A DNA stretch of 64,000 nt. Source: Pseudotabrizicola sp. GTDB taxonomy: Bacteria > Pseudomonadota > Alphaproteobacteria > Rhodobacterales > Rhodobacteraceae. Every line of letters begins with the position of its first letter. Positions within the stretch are counted from its first letter, which is position 1. The translations under genes were made by a program, and so were the position numbers. The stretch spans positions 1 through 64,000 of the forward strand of contig NZ_JAUSNR010000049.1 of the NCBI RefSeq assembly GCF_030656345.1. The letters run 5' to 3'. The notes under the pieces are model-generated. The model was not told where the DNA came from. It saw only the letters and a program-made list of their open reading frames with translations, and did not search any database. Shown here one piece after another: positions 8,464 to 17,227 of this stretch.

Positions 8464-9831
8464 ATGACAAAGACAGTTGCGATCCTTGGGGCGGGGCCGG
8501 TCGGGCTTGCCGCCGCTGCGCATGTTCTGGAGCGCGGTATGCTCCCTTTGGTTCTCGAGCAGGGCGATGCCGTCGGTCACGCTGTCCGGGCCTGGGGCCA
8601 CGTGCCGATGTTTTCAAACTGGCGCTACAACATTGATGCGGCCGCAGTACGCAGGCTTGAGGCGGCGGGCTGGAAACGACCGGATCCGGAGGCACATCCA
8701 ACCGGGGCAGATCTCTTAACGGACTACTTGGAACCGCTCGGTCAGTCACTTTCGTCGTGGCTGCGCCTTGGTCGCCGTGTCGTGGCGGTCTCACGCGCGG
8801 GGATCGACAAGGTCAAGGATACGGGCCGTGAGCAAACGCCTTTCGTGATCGAAACCGAAGGGACGTCCGGCCCGGAATTGCATCGCGCGGATGCCGTGAT
8901 CGACGCGACCGGGACATGGTTCCAGCCGAACCCGGGCGGTGCGGGTCGCCCTGTATCGGGCGAAACCGGCAACGCGCGGATCAGCTATGGAATGCCTGAC
9001 GTGGCTGGGCAGGACAGGTCGCGCTTTGCTGGTAAGCAGGTTGCGGTGCTTGGCGGCGGGCACTCGGCCATTGGAACGCTGATCGCCCTGTCTGATCTGC
9101 CAGCTACGCAAGTGATTTGGCTTTGCCGCGCCCCTACGATCACGCGGGCCTTGGGCGGCGGAGGGGCTGACCAGCTGGCCGCGCGGGGTGCCCTTGGGAC
9201 CGAGCTTGCACGGCTGGTAAAGGAAGGCCGCATCAAGCTGGAAAGCGGTTTCCGCCTTGCGTCCGTCGAAGGAGCCACCCCGCTGAAAGCGACCGCGATG
9301 GATGGCAGGCAGATTGAAGTTGATGAATTGGTAATTGCGACCGGCTTTCGGCCCGACCTCTCCATCTTTCGAGAGCTTCGGGTGTCTCTTGACCCAGCAC
9401 TGGAATGCACGCCGACTCTGGCTCCCCTGATCGACCCAAACCAGCATTCATGCGGCACGGTCAGACCGCATGGGGCCCAGGAACTCGCCCATCCCGAGCC
9501 CGGTTTCTACATCGCCGGTATGAAATCATATGGCCGGGCACCGACTTTCCTTTTGGCAACAGGACATGAGCAAGTCCGGTCGATCATCGCAGCGCTTGCC
9601 GGAGATCACGCCGCCGCTGCCCGAGTTGAACTTGACTTGCCGGAGACGGGCGTCTGCAACGGCCCAGGTCCTCAATTACTGCAGGTCGTTGCTTCAGGCT
9701 GCTGCGGCGGGCCGGCCAAGACGCGGGCGGATGCCTGCTGCGCTCAGGATGAGGTGGCCAAGGAAAGCGGCACGTCGGGGTGCGGCTGCGGGACCAAGAG
9801 TGAACCGGACAAGGTTGCTGCATGCTGTTGA
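8464..9831 (+). CDS. FAD/NAD(P)H flavoprotein monooxygenase (ArsO-like) with Cys-rich tail
   Basis: 455 aa. The N-terminal FAD-binding Rossmann motif is GAGPVGLAAAAH; a second NAD(P) Rossmann motif is VLGGGHSAIGT near residue 197, as in flavin monooxygenases. The last 50 residues add eight cysteines as CC, CC, CGC and CC groups, suggesting As(III) or metal binding. Placed between arsR and an MFS pump, it fits the ArsO-type flavoproteins of ars operons, whose chemistry is not firmly settled. The MFS gene overlaps its end by 10 bases. It could act on trivalent arsenicals; this is inference. Confidence 0.8.
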   Translation: MTKTVAILGAGPVGLAAAAHVLERGMLPLVLEQGDAVGHAVRAWGHVPMFSNWRYNIDAAAVRRLEAAGWKRPDPEAHPTGADLLTDYLEPLGQSLSSWLRLGRRVVAVSRAGIDKVKDTGREQTPFVIETEGTSGPELHRADAVIDATGTWFQPNPGGAGRPVSGETGNARISYGMPDVAGQDRSRFAGKQVAVLGGGHSAIGTLIALSDLPATQVIWLCRAPTITRALGGGGADQLAARGALGTELARLVKEGRIKLESGFRLASVEGATPLKATAMDGRQIEVDELVIATGFRPDLSIFRELRVSLDPALECTPTLAPLIDPNQHSCGTVRPHGAQELAHPEPGFYIAGMKSYGRAPTFLLATGHEQVRSIIAALAGDHAAAARVELDLPETGVCNGPGPQLLQVVASGCCGGPAKTRADACCAQDEVAKESGTSGCGCGTKSEPDKVAACC

Positions 9832-10982
9832 CCCTGCCGCCCGCCCGTCGCGGCTGGATTGTCACGAGCCTTGGCATTGCCCAGACGATAGGTTGGGCGT
9901 CCAGCTACTACATCCCTGCCGTTCTGGCCGCACCGATGGCTTCCAGCTTTGGGCTTTCGCCTGTCTGGGTGTTCGGAGCGTTTTCCATGGCCATGGTGGT
10001 TTCGGCCACGATCGGGCCATGGGCGGGGGCGCGGATCGACCGGATCGGCGGGCGGGGCGTGCTGATGCTGTCGAACCTGCTCTTTGCCGCCGGACTGGCG
10101 CTGCTGGCGGCAGCACCTTCGCCGGTCGTGTTGTTTGTCGGATGGGCGATCATCGGGCTTGGCATGGGCATGGGGCTCTACGAGGCGGCATTTGCCTCGT
10201 TGGCAGGCATCTATGGCAAGGAGGCGCGGGGACCAATCACCGGCATCACCCTGATTGCTGGATTTGCCAGCACGGTGGGTTGGCCCCTATCAGGGCTGAT
10301 GATGGCAACTTGGGGTTGGCGAGAGGCCTGCCTTGGCTGGGCGCTGATCCACCTCTTTCTTGCGCTGCCGCTGAACGCGCTTCTGCCCAGAGGATCGCAG
10401 AAGATCGCTGCCCCAATGCCAGACGCGGCAGAGGGACCACCTCCCCCACGCTTTGCGCTTTGGTTGCTGGCTTTTGTCTTTGCGGCAACCTGGTTCAATT
10501 CGACCGCCATGGCCGCGCATCTGCCGGGGCTCTTGCAAGCAGCGGGGGCCAGCACGGCCGTCGCCATCGCTGCAGGCGCCCTGATTGGCCCAGCTCAAGT
10601 AGCGGCGCGTATCCTGGAGTTCGGGTTGTTGCGGCGGTTCCATCCGCTGGCATCGGCCCGACTGGCGGCATCGGCCCATCCGCTGGCTGCGGTATGTCTG
10701 GTGGTTTTCGGTGGCCCCGCCGCCTATGGATTTGCCATATTGCATGGTGCGGGCAACGGTATCCTGACCATTGCCAAAGGCACCTTGCCGCTCGCCCTTT
10801 TTGGGGCAGCTGGCTATGGCGCGCGTTTGGGTTGGCTCAATGCGCCAGCCCGTTTGCTTCAAGCCGCCGCTCCCCTGATTTTTGGTGCGGCATTGGCGGC
10901 CTGGGGATTGCAGGCGATCTGGCTGACCGCCGGGGTCGGCGTTCTGGCGACCACGGCGCTGTTCCTGCTCAGGCGGACCTGA
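9822..10982 (+). CDS. MFS efflux transporter, ArsK-like
   Basis: 386 aa, about 12 hydrophobic segments, with the MFS loop motif GARIDRIGGRG after TM2. It overlaps the flavoprotein gene by 10 bases, so the two are coupled. By family and context it resembles the ArsK pumps of rhizobial ars operons, which export As(III), Sb(III) and trivalent organoarsenicals. The 3' end overlaps the convergent arsJ gene by 14 bases. The substrate cannot be read from sequence. Confidence 0.75.
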   Translation: MLLTLPPARRGWIVTSLGIAQTIGWASSYYIPAVLAAPMASSFGLSPVWVFGAFSMAMVVSATIGPWAGARIDRIGGRGVLMLSNLLFAAGLALLAAAPSPVVLFVGWAIIGLGMGMGLYEAAFASLAGIYGKEARGPITGITLIAGFASTVGWPLSGLMMATWGWREACLGWALIHLFLALPLNALLPRGSQKIAAPMPDAAEGPPPPRFALWLLAFVFAATWFNSTAMAAHLPGLLQAAGASTAVAIAAGALIGPAQVAARILEFGLLRRFHPLASARLAASAHPLAAVCLVVFGGPAAYGFAILHGAGNGILTIAKGTLPLALFGAAGYGARLGWLNAPARLLQAAAPLIFGAALAAWGLQAIWLTAGVGVLATTALFLLRRT

Positions 10983-12240
10983 GCCTGCGTGCAGCCAGCC
11001 AACTGGCCAGTGCCATCACGCCTGCGGTCGTAAGGCAAAGGGGCAACCCGCCCAACTGATAGCTCAGGCCCGAGAGCAGCGTGCCGATCAGCCGGCCTGC
11101 GGCATTGGCCATGTAGTAGAACCCCACATCCCGCGTGATCCGTTCCGCCGATCCAAAGGCGAGGATAAGGTAGGAATGGACCGAGGAGTTCACTGCAAAG
11201 ACAAAGCCGAACAGCAACAGGCCGCCGATCAGCGTGGCGGTCAGCCAAGGTGATGGCTCACCCGCCGCCCATGCCGCTCCGGCCAGTAGGAACGGGATCG
11301 GCACCAGAAGTCCGGCCCAGAGAATGGCTTTCCGCGCTGTCTCCGCCTCGGGCTGGCGCTTGCCGCCAAGAAGCCGAGGGGCGAAGGCCTGCACCGCTCC
11401 GTAAGCAATGATCCAGAGCGCGAGAAAGCTGCCGATCAGGAAGAACGCTTCACGCCGCCCCTCGGCCGTGCCGTCGGAAAGGACGGATTGGAAGTAAACC
11501 GGGATGCCGACGACAAACCACACATCGCGCGCACCGAAAAGGAACATGCGGGCCAGCGACAGGCGGTTCACCCGCGCGTCCTTCGACCGCCAGCCGCCCC
11601 AGGCTTCATCCGATTTCATCCGACCCGGAAGACCGGCGGGAAGGAACAGAACAACGGCAAGCAGGATGACCGCAAGCACCGCGGCCATGCCCCAGACCGC
11701 TGTCTGAAAACCTGCCAGAGCTAGAAGCGCCGCGCCGAGGAAGAAGCCCAGCCCCTTCACCGCATTCTTCGACCCGGTCAGCAACGCCACCCAGCGGAAA
11801 AGGCCTCCGTCCTCCTTGGGCGCCAGCAGTTTCACGGCGGATTTCGAGGACATCTTGGCCAGATCCTTGGCCACGCCCGACACGCCCTGCACCGCCATGA
11901 CAAAAGCGACCGAGGCGGCGACACTCCAAGACGGATCAAGCTGGGCAAGTGCCACAAGTGCTGCGATCTGCAAGGCCAGCCCGCCATAGAGCGTTGCGGC
12001 CAAACCGAAGCGTGCAGCTAGCCAGCCGGCAGCGAGGTTGGTCACGATCCCCGCCACTTCATAAAGCAGGAACAGCCAGGCAAGCTGGATCGGCGTGAAG
12101 CCGAGACTGTTAAAGTGCAACAGCACCAGCATCCGCAACGCGCCGTCGGACAGCATGAAGGCCCAGTAGGCCGCCGTGACGGCAGCATAGGCGCGGAGCG
12201 GGTTCGGCGGCGGGACGGCCGTGGTCACGGCTTCGGTCAC
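10969..12240 (-). CDS. arsJ: ArsJ, 1-arseno-3-phosphoglycerate exporter
   Basis: About 423 aa from the GTG at 12240, chosen because it overlaps the GAPDH stop as GTGA. It is a 12-TM MFS protein with the ArsJ-like stretch [19 protein letters not shown] in the central loop and [16 protein letters not shown] near the start. ArsJ expels the unstable product that GAPDH forms from arsenate and glyceraldehyde 3-phosphate, giving arsenate resistance without reduction. The GAPDH gene directly upstream on the same strand supports the call. Confidence 0.9.
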   Translation of the reverse strand: MTEAVTTAVPPPNPLRAYAAVTAAYWAFMLSDGALRMLVLLHFNSLGFTPIQLAWLFLLYEVAGIVTNLAAGWLAARFGLAATLYGGLALQIAALVALAQLDPSWSVAASVAFVMAVQGVSGVAKDLAKMSSKSAVKLLAPKEDGGLFRWVALLTGSKNAVKGLGFFLGAALLALAGFQTAVWGMAAVLAVILLAVVLFLPAGLPGRMKSDEAWGGWRSKDARVNRLSLARMFLFGARDVWFVVGIPVYFQSVLSDGTAEGRREAFFLIGSFLALWIIAYGAVQAFAPRLLGGKRQPEAETARKAILWAGLLVPIPFLLAGAAWAAGEPSPWLTATLIGGLLLFGFVFAVNSSVHSYLILAFGSAERITRDVGFYYMANAAGRLIGTLLSGLSYQLGGLPLCLTTAGVMALASWLAARRLRSA

Positions 12241-13244
12241 AGCGACCCCGCGACCATTCGCGTGATGTCGGCGAGGCGGCAGGAATAGCCCCATTCATTG
12301 TCATACCATGCGTAGATTTTCACCTGCGTGCCGTTGATGACCATGGTCGACAGCGCATCGATAATGGATGACCGCGGATCGTTGGTGAAGTCGCATGACA
12401 CCAGCGGGCGCGTCTCATACCCCAGAATGCCATTCAGCGGTCCCTCTGCGGCGGCCTTAAACAGCGTGTTCACTTCCTCGACCGTGGTCGCCCGCTCCAC
12501 CTCGAAGACGCAATCGGTCAGCGAGGCATTCAAGAGCGGCACCCGCACGGCGTGGCCGTTCAGACGGCCTTTGAGTTCGGGGTAGATCAGTGTAATCGCC
12601 GTGGCGCTGCCCGTCGTGGTCGGGATCAGGTTCAAGAGCGCCGACCGCGCGCGGCGCATGTCCTTGGCGGGGCGATCCACGATAGTCTGCGTGTTGGTCA
12701 CGTCATGGATCGTGGTGATCGATCCGTGGCGGATGCCAAGCGCCTCGTGGATCACCTTGACCACCGGGGCGAGGCAGTTCGTCGTGCAGGAGGCCGCTGT
12801 GACCAGAGTCTGCGAGCCATCGTAAAGGTGATGATTGACGCCATAGACCAGGTTGAGCGCGCCACCGTCCTTGACCGGGGCCGAGACGACCACTTTCTTG
12901 ACCCCCGCCGAATAGTAAGGCGCCACCTTTGCGGCAGTCTTGAAGACCCCCGTGCAGTCGATGACCAGATCAACGCCCAGTTCCGCCAGCGGCAGTGCTT
13001 CGATAGTCTTCTCATGCGTCAGCCGGATTGTCTGGCCGTTCAGAACCAGTGCTCCTTCACCGGCCGCGACCGGCGTGCGCCAGCGCCCGTGGACGGAGTC
13101 GAATTCCATCAGCAGGGCATGCTGTTCAGCATCGCCGACGGGATCGTTTAGCAGCACGATCTCACCGCCCGCACCCGTGTCGATCAAGTCGCGCAGGACA
13201 AGCTTTCCGATGCGGCCAAGGCCGTTAAGGGCGATACGAGTCAT
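12237..13244 (-). CDS. glyceraldehyde-3-phosphate dehydrogenase of the ArsJ pathway
   Basis: 335 aa, normal GAPDH length. It has an N-terminal NAD-binding fold beginning [16 protein letters not shown] and the catalytic Cys in [11 protein letters not shown]. With ArsJ it should use arsenate in place of phosphate to make 1-arseno-3-phosphoglycerate for export. Coupling to arsJ (4-base overlap) and to the ArsR-ArsC gene upstream, with a 5-base gap, marks it as an arsenic rather than a housekeeping GAPDH. Confidence 0.92.
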   Translation of the reverse strand: MTRIALNGLGRIGKLVLRDLIDTGAGGEIVLLNDPVGDAEQHALLMEFDSVHGRWRTPVAAGEGALVLNGQTIRLTHEKTIEALPLAELGVDLVIDCTGVFKTAAKVAPYYSAGVKKVVVSAPVKDGGALNLVYGVNHHLYDGSQTLVTAASCTTNCLAPVVKVIHEALGIRHGSITTIHDVTNTQTIVDRPAKDMRRARSALLNLIPTTTGSATAITLIYPELKGRLNGHAVRVPLLNASLTDCVFEVERATTVEEVNTLFKAAAEGPLNGILGYETRPLVSCDFTNDPRSSIIDALSTMVINGTQVKIYAWYDNEWGYSCRLADITRMVAGSL

Positions 13245-13249
13245 GAAGG

Positions 13250-14104
13250 TCAGGCCTTTGCTTTGCTGTCAGTGCCGATAGCATCAACACGGGATTGGAG
13301 AGACATCCGGCTAAGCGACTCAAAAGGCAGCTCGACGAAGGTCATGATGCGCCGCCGCAGGCCAGCGTAGGTCTGAGCAAAGACAAGCGCCTTCTCTGCG
13401 TCCGTTCCCGTTGCTTTCACCGGATCTGGCAAGCCCCAATGGCCGGTAATGGGCTGACCCGGCCAAGGCGGACATTCCTCGGCTGCCGCCGTGTCGCAGA
13501 CGGTGAAGACGAAATCCATCACGATAGCGCCCGGCCGCTGGAATTCGGAAATGTGCTTTGACCGCAAGACAGAAGTGTCATGGCCGTTGCGCTTCAGGAT
13601 TTCCAAAGCAAAGGGGTTCAACTCGGTGTTGGGGCGCGTTCCGGCGGAGAAGGCCTGGAATTTACCCTTGCCCAGATCGCGGAGCAGTGCCTCGGCAAAG
13701 ATCGAGCGGGCCGAGTTGCCTGAGCAGATGAAAAGTACGTCGAAGTCGGTGTCGGGGATATTCGGGTCCATTTGGGCGGCGTCCTTTGGGGCAGAGAGCA
13801 AGGGGGCAAGGAGATCGGGCCGGGCACGACCAACATCGAGGGCGAGGTAGCCGATCAATCCTTCGGTCGTGTCGAGATCGACGGCGTAGTAGAGGGAACG
13901 GCCGACCCGCGTGACCTGCACCAGGCCAGACGCCGTAAGATCTGCCAGATGGTGGGACAGTGTGTTCTGTTTCATCCCGAGCGCCTCGGCGATCTCAGTC
14001 GGGCGCACGCCCTGTGGGGCAAAGCGCATCAAGAGACGAAAGACAGCCATCCGGCCGGGATGGCCGAGGGTGGCAAAGGCATGAGTGGCGTGATTCTGTT
14101 CCAT
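13250..14104 (-). CDS. ArsR-ArsC fusion: repressor plus arsenate reductase
   Basis: 284 aa in two domains. Residues 1-100 are an ArsR-type winged HTH ([17 protein letters not shown]). Residues about 120-265 are a low-molecular-weight phosphatase-fold arsenate reductase with the P-loop ICSGNSARS and the later HWGLPDP. The HTH part has no cysteine at all, so it cannot sense As(III) as classical ArsR does; the first Cys is the catalytic one. It is the first gene of the gapdh-arsJ operon and probably controls it. The reductase would turn arsenate into arsenite with a thiol donor. Confidence 0.9.
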   Translation of the reverse strand: MEQNHATHAFATLGHPGRMAVFRLLMRFAPQGVRPTEIAEALGMKQNTLSHHLADLTASGLVQVTRVGRSLYYAVDLDTTEGLIGYLALDVGRARPDLLAPLLSAPKDAAQMDPNIPDTDFDVLFICSGNSARSIFAEALLRDLGKGKFQAFSAGTRPNTELNPFALEILKRNGHDTSVLRSKHISEFQRPGAIVMDFVFTVCDTAAAEECPPWPGQPITGHWGLPDPVKATGTDAEKALVFAQTYAGLRRRIMTFVELPFESLSRMSLQSRVDAIGTDSKAKA

Positions 14105-14139
14105 AATTCCCGATTAAAGGAAGTGAGGGAGTGCGTCCA

Positions 14140-14173
14140 ATGAAGGTTTCATGACACTTCGGGTCTAGTGTCA
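14140..14173. promoter_or_regulatory. candidate ArsR operators between divergent ars operons
   Basis: A perfect 7-bp inverted repeat, TGACACT (14152-14158) and AGTGTCA (14167-14173), with an 8-base spacer, lies between the ArsR-ArsC gene (minus) and the next arsR (plus). A shorter repeat, ATGAA-GGT-TTCAT, abuts it at 14140-14152. The position suits a shared operator for both divergent operons. Confidence 0.55.
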
Positions 14174-14243
14174 GGTTGATTGATCCACATCACGGCGGAC
14201 ATCGCCCGCTTATGCGCAGATGCGCATGAAGTGGAGTTTCCCC

Positions 14244-14519
14244 ATGATCGTCTCCCTCCTTTCCGCCCTTGCCGAACCAACCCGCCTTGAGGCGATGCGT
14301 CTTTTGTCTGATGGCTCGGAACACTGCGTCTGCGAGCTGATGCGCAAGCTGGGCGCGACGCAAAGCCGGATGTCGCGCCACATGCAGGCGCTGAAGCAGG
14401 CGGGCCTCGTAGTCGACAGGCGGGATGCGCAATGGGTGCGCTACCGGATGAGGGATGATCTGCCGCCGCATCTGCGCGCGCTGTTGACGGCGGCGTTGGT
14501 CGAGGAGGTGATGGCGTGA
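14244..14519 (+). CDS. arsR: ArsR-family repressor with CVC motif
   Basis: 91 aa from the ATG at 14244; an in-frame ATG at 14220 would add 8 residues. The winged HTH carries the classical As(III)-binding HCVCELM in the helix before the recognition helix (ATQSRMSRHMQAL). It should repress its own operon (arsP, thioredoxin, osmC, CDF, tauE). Its TGA overlaps the GTG of the permease gene. Confidence 0.9.
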   Translation: MIVSLLSALAEPTRLEAMRLLSDGSEHCVCELMRKLGATQSRMSRHMQALKQAGLVVDRRDAQWVRYRMRDDLPPHLRALLTAALVEEVMA

Positions 14520-15514
14520 ACGTTTTCACCTGGATGAACGACCAGCTTTTGCGGATGCTGTGGCTGTCCGACCTCGTGACAGCGGGGGTGCAGGCGGTCG
14601 GGCTGGACCCGGCCTCGCGCATCGGCGGCTCGGTGCAGTTCTTCGTCTATGACGTCATCAAGATTTTCATCCTTCTTTCAGTGCTGATCTTCGCCATTTC
14701 TTACGTGCAAAGCTATTTCCCACCGGAACGGACGCGGCGCATCCTTGGCGGGCGGTCGGGGATCGGCGCCAACATCCTTGGCGCACTTCTAGGAACCATC
14801 ACGCCGTTCTGCTCGTGTTCCTCCATCCCGCTGTTCATCGGCTTTACCGCAGCCGGTCTCCCGCTTGGGGTGACGTTTTCGTTCCTGATCTCATCACCTC
14901 TGGTGGACATGGCCTCAGTCATTCTGCTGGCCTCGATCTTCAGTTGGCCCATCGCGTTGGCCTATGTGGGGGTCGGCCTATTGGTTGCGATTATCGGCGG
15001 CACGATCATCGGCAAGCTGGGGATGGAGGATCAGGTCGCCGCCTTCGTGCGCAACGTGCCGGTCACGGACGCAGATGAAACCCTGACCCGGGCCGAGCGT
15101 GTAGCCTTCTCCCGCGATCAGGTGATGGATATCGTGCGCAAGGTCTGGCCCTATGTGCTGATCGGCGTCGGGATCGGTGCTGCAATCCACAATTGGGTTC
15201 CTGCCGAGACGATCTCTGCGCTTCTTGGTCAGGACAAGTGGTGGGCAGTGCCGGTCGCCACCTTGGTAGGCATCCCGATGTACGCCGACATCTTCGGCAC
15301 CTTGCCGATAGCCGAAGCGCTGGTGGGCAAGGGCGTTGGCCTTGGCACCGTGCTGGCCTTCATGATGGCGGTGACGGCGCTGTCGCTGCCCTCGCTGATC
15401 ATGCTCAAGCGCGTGGTCAAGCTGCCGCTTCTGGCCACCTTCACCGGCGTCGTGACCGTGGGCATCCTGACCATCGGCTTCACCTTCAACGCCATCACCC
15501 ACTGGTTCATCTGA
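14516..15514 (+). CDS. arsP: ArsP-type permease (organoarsenical efflux family)
   Basis: 332 aa with about eight membrane segments. The conserved cysteine cluster PFCSCSSIPLF lies near residue 100. This permease family (DUF318) includes ArsP, which exports trivalent methyl- and aromatic arsenicals; other members are tied to other metals. It starts with GTG overlapping the arsR stop, and is followed 11 bases later by a small thioredoxin-fold gene, a common arrangement for this family. Confidence 0.82.
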   Translation: MNVFTWMNDQLLRMLWLSDLVTAGVQAVGLDPASRIGGSVQFFVYDVIKIFILLSVLIFAISYVQSYFPPERTRRILGGRSGIGANILGALLGTITPFCSCSSIPLFIGFTAAGLPLGVTFSFLISSPLVDMASVILLASIFSWPIALAYVGVGLLVAIIGGTIIGKLGMEDQVAAFVRNVPVTDADETLTRAERVAFSRDQVMDIVRKVWPYVLIGVGIGAAIHNWVPAETISALLGQDKWWAVPVATLVGIPMYADIFGTLPIAEALVGKGVGLGTVLAFMMAVTALSLPSLIMLKRVVKLPLLATFTGVVTVGILTIGFTFNAITHWFI

Positions 15515-15525
15515 AAGGACAAATC

Positions 15526-15753
15526 ATGATCATCAAGATCCTCGGCTCGGGCTGCAAGAAATGCGTGACTTTGGGCGAGAACGCCAAGGCGGCAGCCGAT
15601 GCCGCGGGCAAGGAGGCCCAGATCGTCAAGGTCACCGATTTTGCCGAAATCGCGGCCTATGGCATCATGTCCACCCCCGGACTGGTCGTGGATGAAAAGG
15701 TGCTGTCGGCGGGCAAGGTGCTGACCGCCGAAGAAATCGGGCGCCTGCTGTGA
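15526..15753 (+). CDS. small thioredoxin-fold redox protein
   Basis: 75 aa from the ATG at 15526. It starts MIIKILGSGCKKCVTL: the CKKC active site is at residues 10-13, and the cis-Pro region is STPGLVV. It is the small redox-active disulfide protein that often accompanies ArsP-like permeases and ArsR regulators. It may keep the permease cysteines reduced or pass arsenicals to it; that is inference. The next gene overlaps by 4 bases (GTGA). Confidence 0.88.
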   Translation: MIIKILGSGCKKCVTLGENAKAAADAAGKEAQIVKVTDFAEIAAYGIMSTPGLVVDEKVLSAGKVLTAEEIGRLL

Positions 15754-16154
15754 CGGAGTATCGCGTCTCCGCCCGCCGCATCGACAACCACGGCAGCCTT
15801 GCAGTGGCCAAAGAGGCCGAGGTGGTGCTGGACACCGACATGGCCGGGCGGCGCGATGCGATGAACCCGGTCGAACTGTTGCTGGCGGCCCTTGCCGCCT
15901 GCATGCTGAAAGGGATCGAGCGGGTGACACCGATGCTGGCCTTCCAGATCGAGGGTGTAGAGGTTGCGTTGGAGGCGATCCGCCAGGATGCGCCACCCAA
16001 GCTGACGCTGATCCGCTATCAGATCACGATTGACAGCGCCGAGACAGATCAGCGGCTGGACCTCTTGCATCGCAACATCCTGAAATACGGCACCATCTCG
16101 AACACGCTGTCCGGGGCGGTGCCACTGGAAGGCACGTTGACCCGAAAGGTCTGA
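15750..16154 (+). CDS. OsmC/Ohr-family protein
   Basis: 134 aa, OsmC fold: N-terminal beta-rich half, then MNPVELLLAALAACMLKGI with the conserved helix Cys. The second peroxidatic Cys of true peroxidases is not obvious, so peroxidase activity is uncertain. Starts with GTG inside the previous gene's stop. Its last 80 bases recur in decayed form at 17129-17207. Confidence 0.8.
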   Translation: MTEYRVSARRIDNHGSLAVAKEAEVVLDTDMAGRRDAMNPVELLLAALAACMLKGIERVTPMLAFQIEGVEVALEAIRQDAPPKLTLIRYQITIDSAETDQRLDLLHRNILKYGTISNTLSGAVPLEGTLTRKV

Positions 16155-16158
16155 CCAA

Positions 16159-17037
16159 ATGGCCCACGATCATGACCACAGCCCGCCCGCCGACCTTGGC
16201 CCCGCGTTCCGCTGGGCCGTTGGCCTGAACACGGCCTATGTCATCGTGGAAGGTGTCGCGGGCTGGATTACCGGATCGCTCGCCCTCTTGGCCGACGCGG
16301 CGCACAACCTGACCGATGTGGCCGGGCTACTGATCGCTTGGGGCGCGGCTGTGCTGGCCAAGCGGGCAGTGACCGCGCGGCATACTTGGGGGATGGGGCG
16401 GGCCACGATCCTGGCAGCGCTGTTCAACGCCATCGCCATTCTGGTGGGTGTCGGTGCGGTGACGTGGGAGGCGGTGCAGCGGCTGTCTGACCCAGTGGCT
16501 GTGCCCGGCTTGACGGTGATGTTGGTCGCACTGGTCGGGATCGGCGTGAACACGGGCTCTGCGCTCTTGTTCATGTCTTCACGCAAGGGCGATCTGAACG
16601 CGAAGGGCGCGTTCCTGCACATGGCGGCAGATGCGGCGGTTTCGGGCGCCGTGGTGCTGGCAGCGGCCGGGATCTTGGTTACCGGATGGGACTGGCTTGA
16701 CCCCGCCGTGGCCATCGCGGTCAGCCTGCTGATTGCCGTCACTGCCGCCGGACTGTTCCGTGAAGCCTTGCACCTGAGCCTTGATGGTGTGCCGTTCGAA
16801 ATTGATCGTGCTGCCATTGCCGATTGGCTGGTGCAGCAAGACGGCGTGCAGGGCCTGCACGACCTGCACATCTGGCCACTGTCCACCACGCGCACCGCGC
16901 TGGCTGTGCATCTGGTCTGGCAGGGGGCCGACCCGGACGCCTTCATCGACCGGGTGACCGATGCCTTGGCCGAGGCGCATGGCATCGCCAATGTCACACT
17001 GCAGTTGGAAGGCCGACCCTGCGACAGGGCGGCCTGA
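16159..17037 (+). CDS. cation diffusion facilitator (CDF) metal exporter
   Basis: 292 aa. A His/Asp-rich N-terminus (HDHDHS) is followed by six membrane segments. The CDF metal-site helices are visible: LLADAAHNLTDVAGL (HxxxD in TM2) and LHMAADAAVSGAV (HxxxD in TM5), and there is a C-terminal cytoplasmic domain. CDF proteins exchange Zn(II), Cd(II), Co(II) or Fe(II) for protons. It follows osmC by 4 bases, an unusual partner in an ars operon. Confidence 0.88.
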   Translation: MAHDHDHSPPADLGPAFRWAVGLNTAYVIVEGVAGWITGSLALLADAAHNLTDVAGLLIAWGAAVLAKRAVTARHTWGMGRATILAALFNAIAILVGVGAVTWEAVQRLSDPVAVPGLTVMLVALVGIGVNTGSALLFMSSRKGDLNAKGAFLHMAADAAVSGAVVLAAAGILVTGWDWLDPAVAIAVSLLIAVTAAGLFREALHLSLDGVPFEIDRAAIADWLVQQDGVQGLHDLHIWPLSTTRTALAVHLVWQGADPDAFIDRVTDALAEAHGIANVTLQLEGRPCDRAA

Positions 17038-17207
17038 TCAGGTAGCGACCGATGGGTTCAACCGCTCTTTCAGGGCTTCAGAGAATCCCTTGCGTTCGAA
17101 ATAGCGCCTGCGCTTTTCGCACAGCAGCATCTTGAAATACGGCACCATCTCGAACACCCTGTCCGATGCCGTGCCGCTCAAGGGAAGCCTGCGTCGCAAG
17201 GTGTGAC
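17038..17207. pseudogene. fossil ends of arsH (minus) and osmC (plus)
   Basis: Read on the minus strand from about 17120 to 17038, this gives RYFERKGFSEALKERLNPS and a stop, clearly related to the C-terminus of the intact ArsH at 18013 ([19 protein letters not shown]). Read on the plus strand from 17129 to 17207 it repeats the 3' end of osmC (ILKYGTISNT region) with several changes. So two gene ends from an older, different gene order sit face to face here. Confidence 0.75.
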
Positions 17208-17227
17208 AGGGTCATTTGGGGGCAGGC

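Noticed and set aside
9530..11059. 509-aa open frame across the flavoprotein end and MFS gene
   Set aside because: Out of frame with two recognisable proteins, Arg/Gly/Ser-rich, no motifs; a shadow frame.
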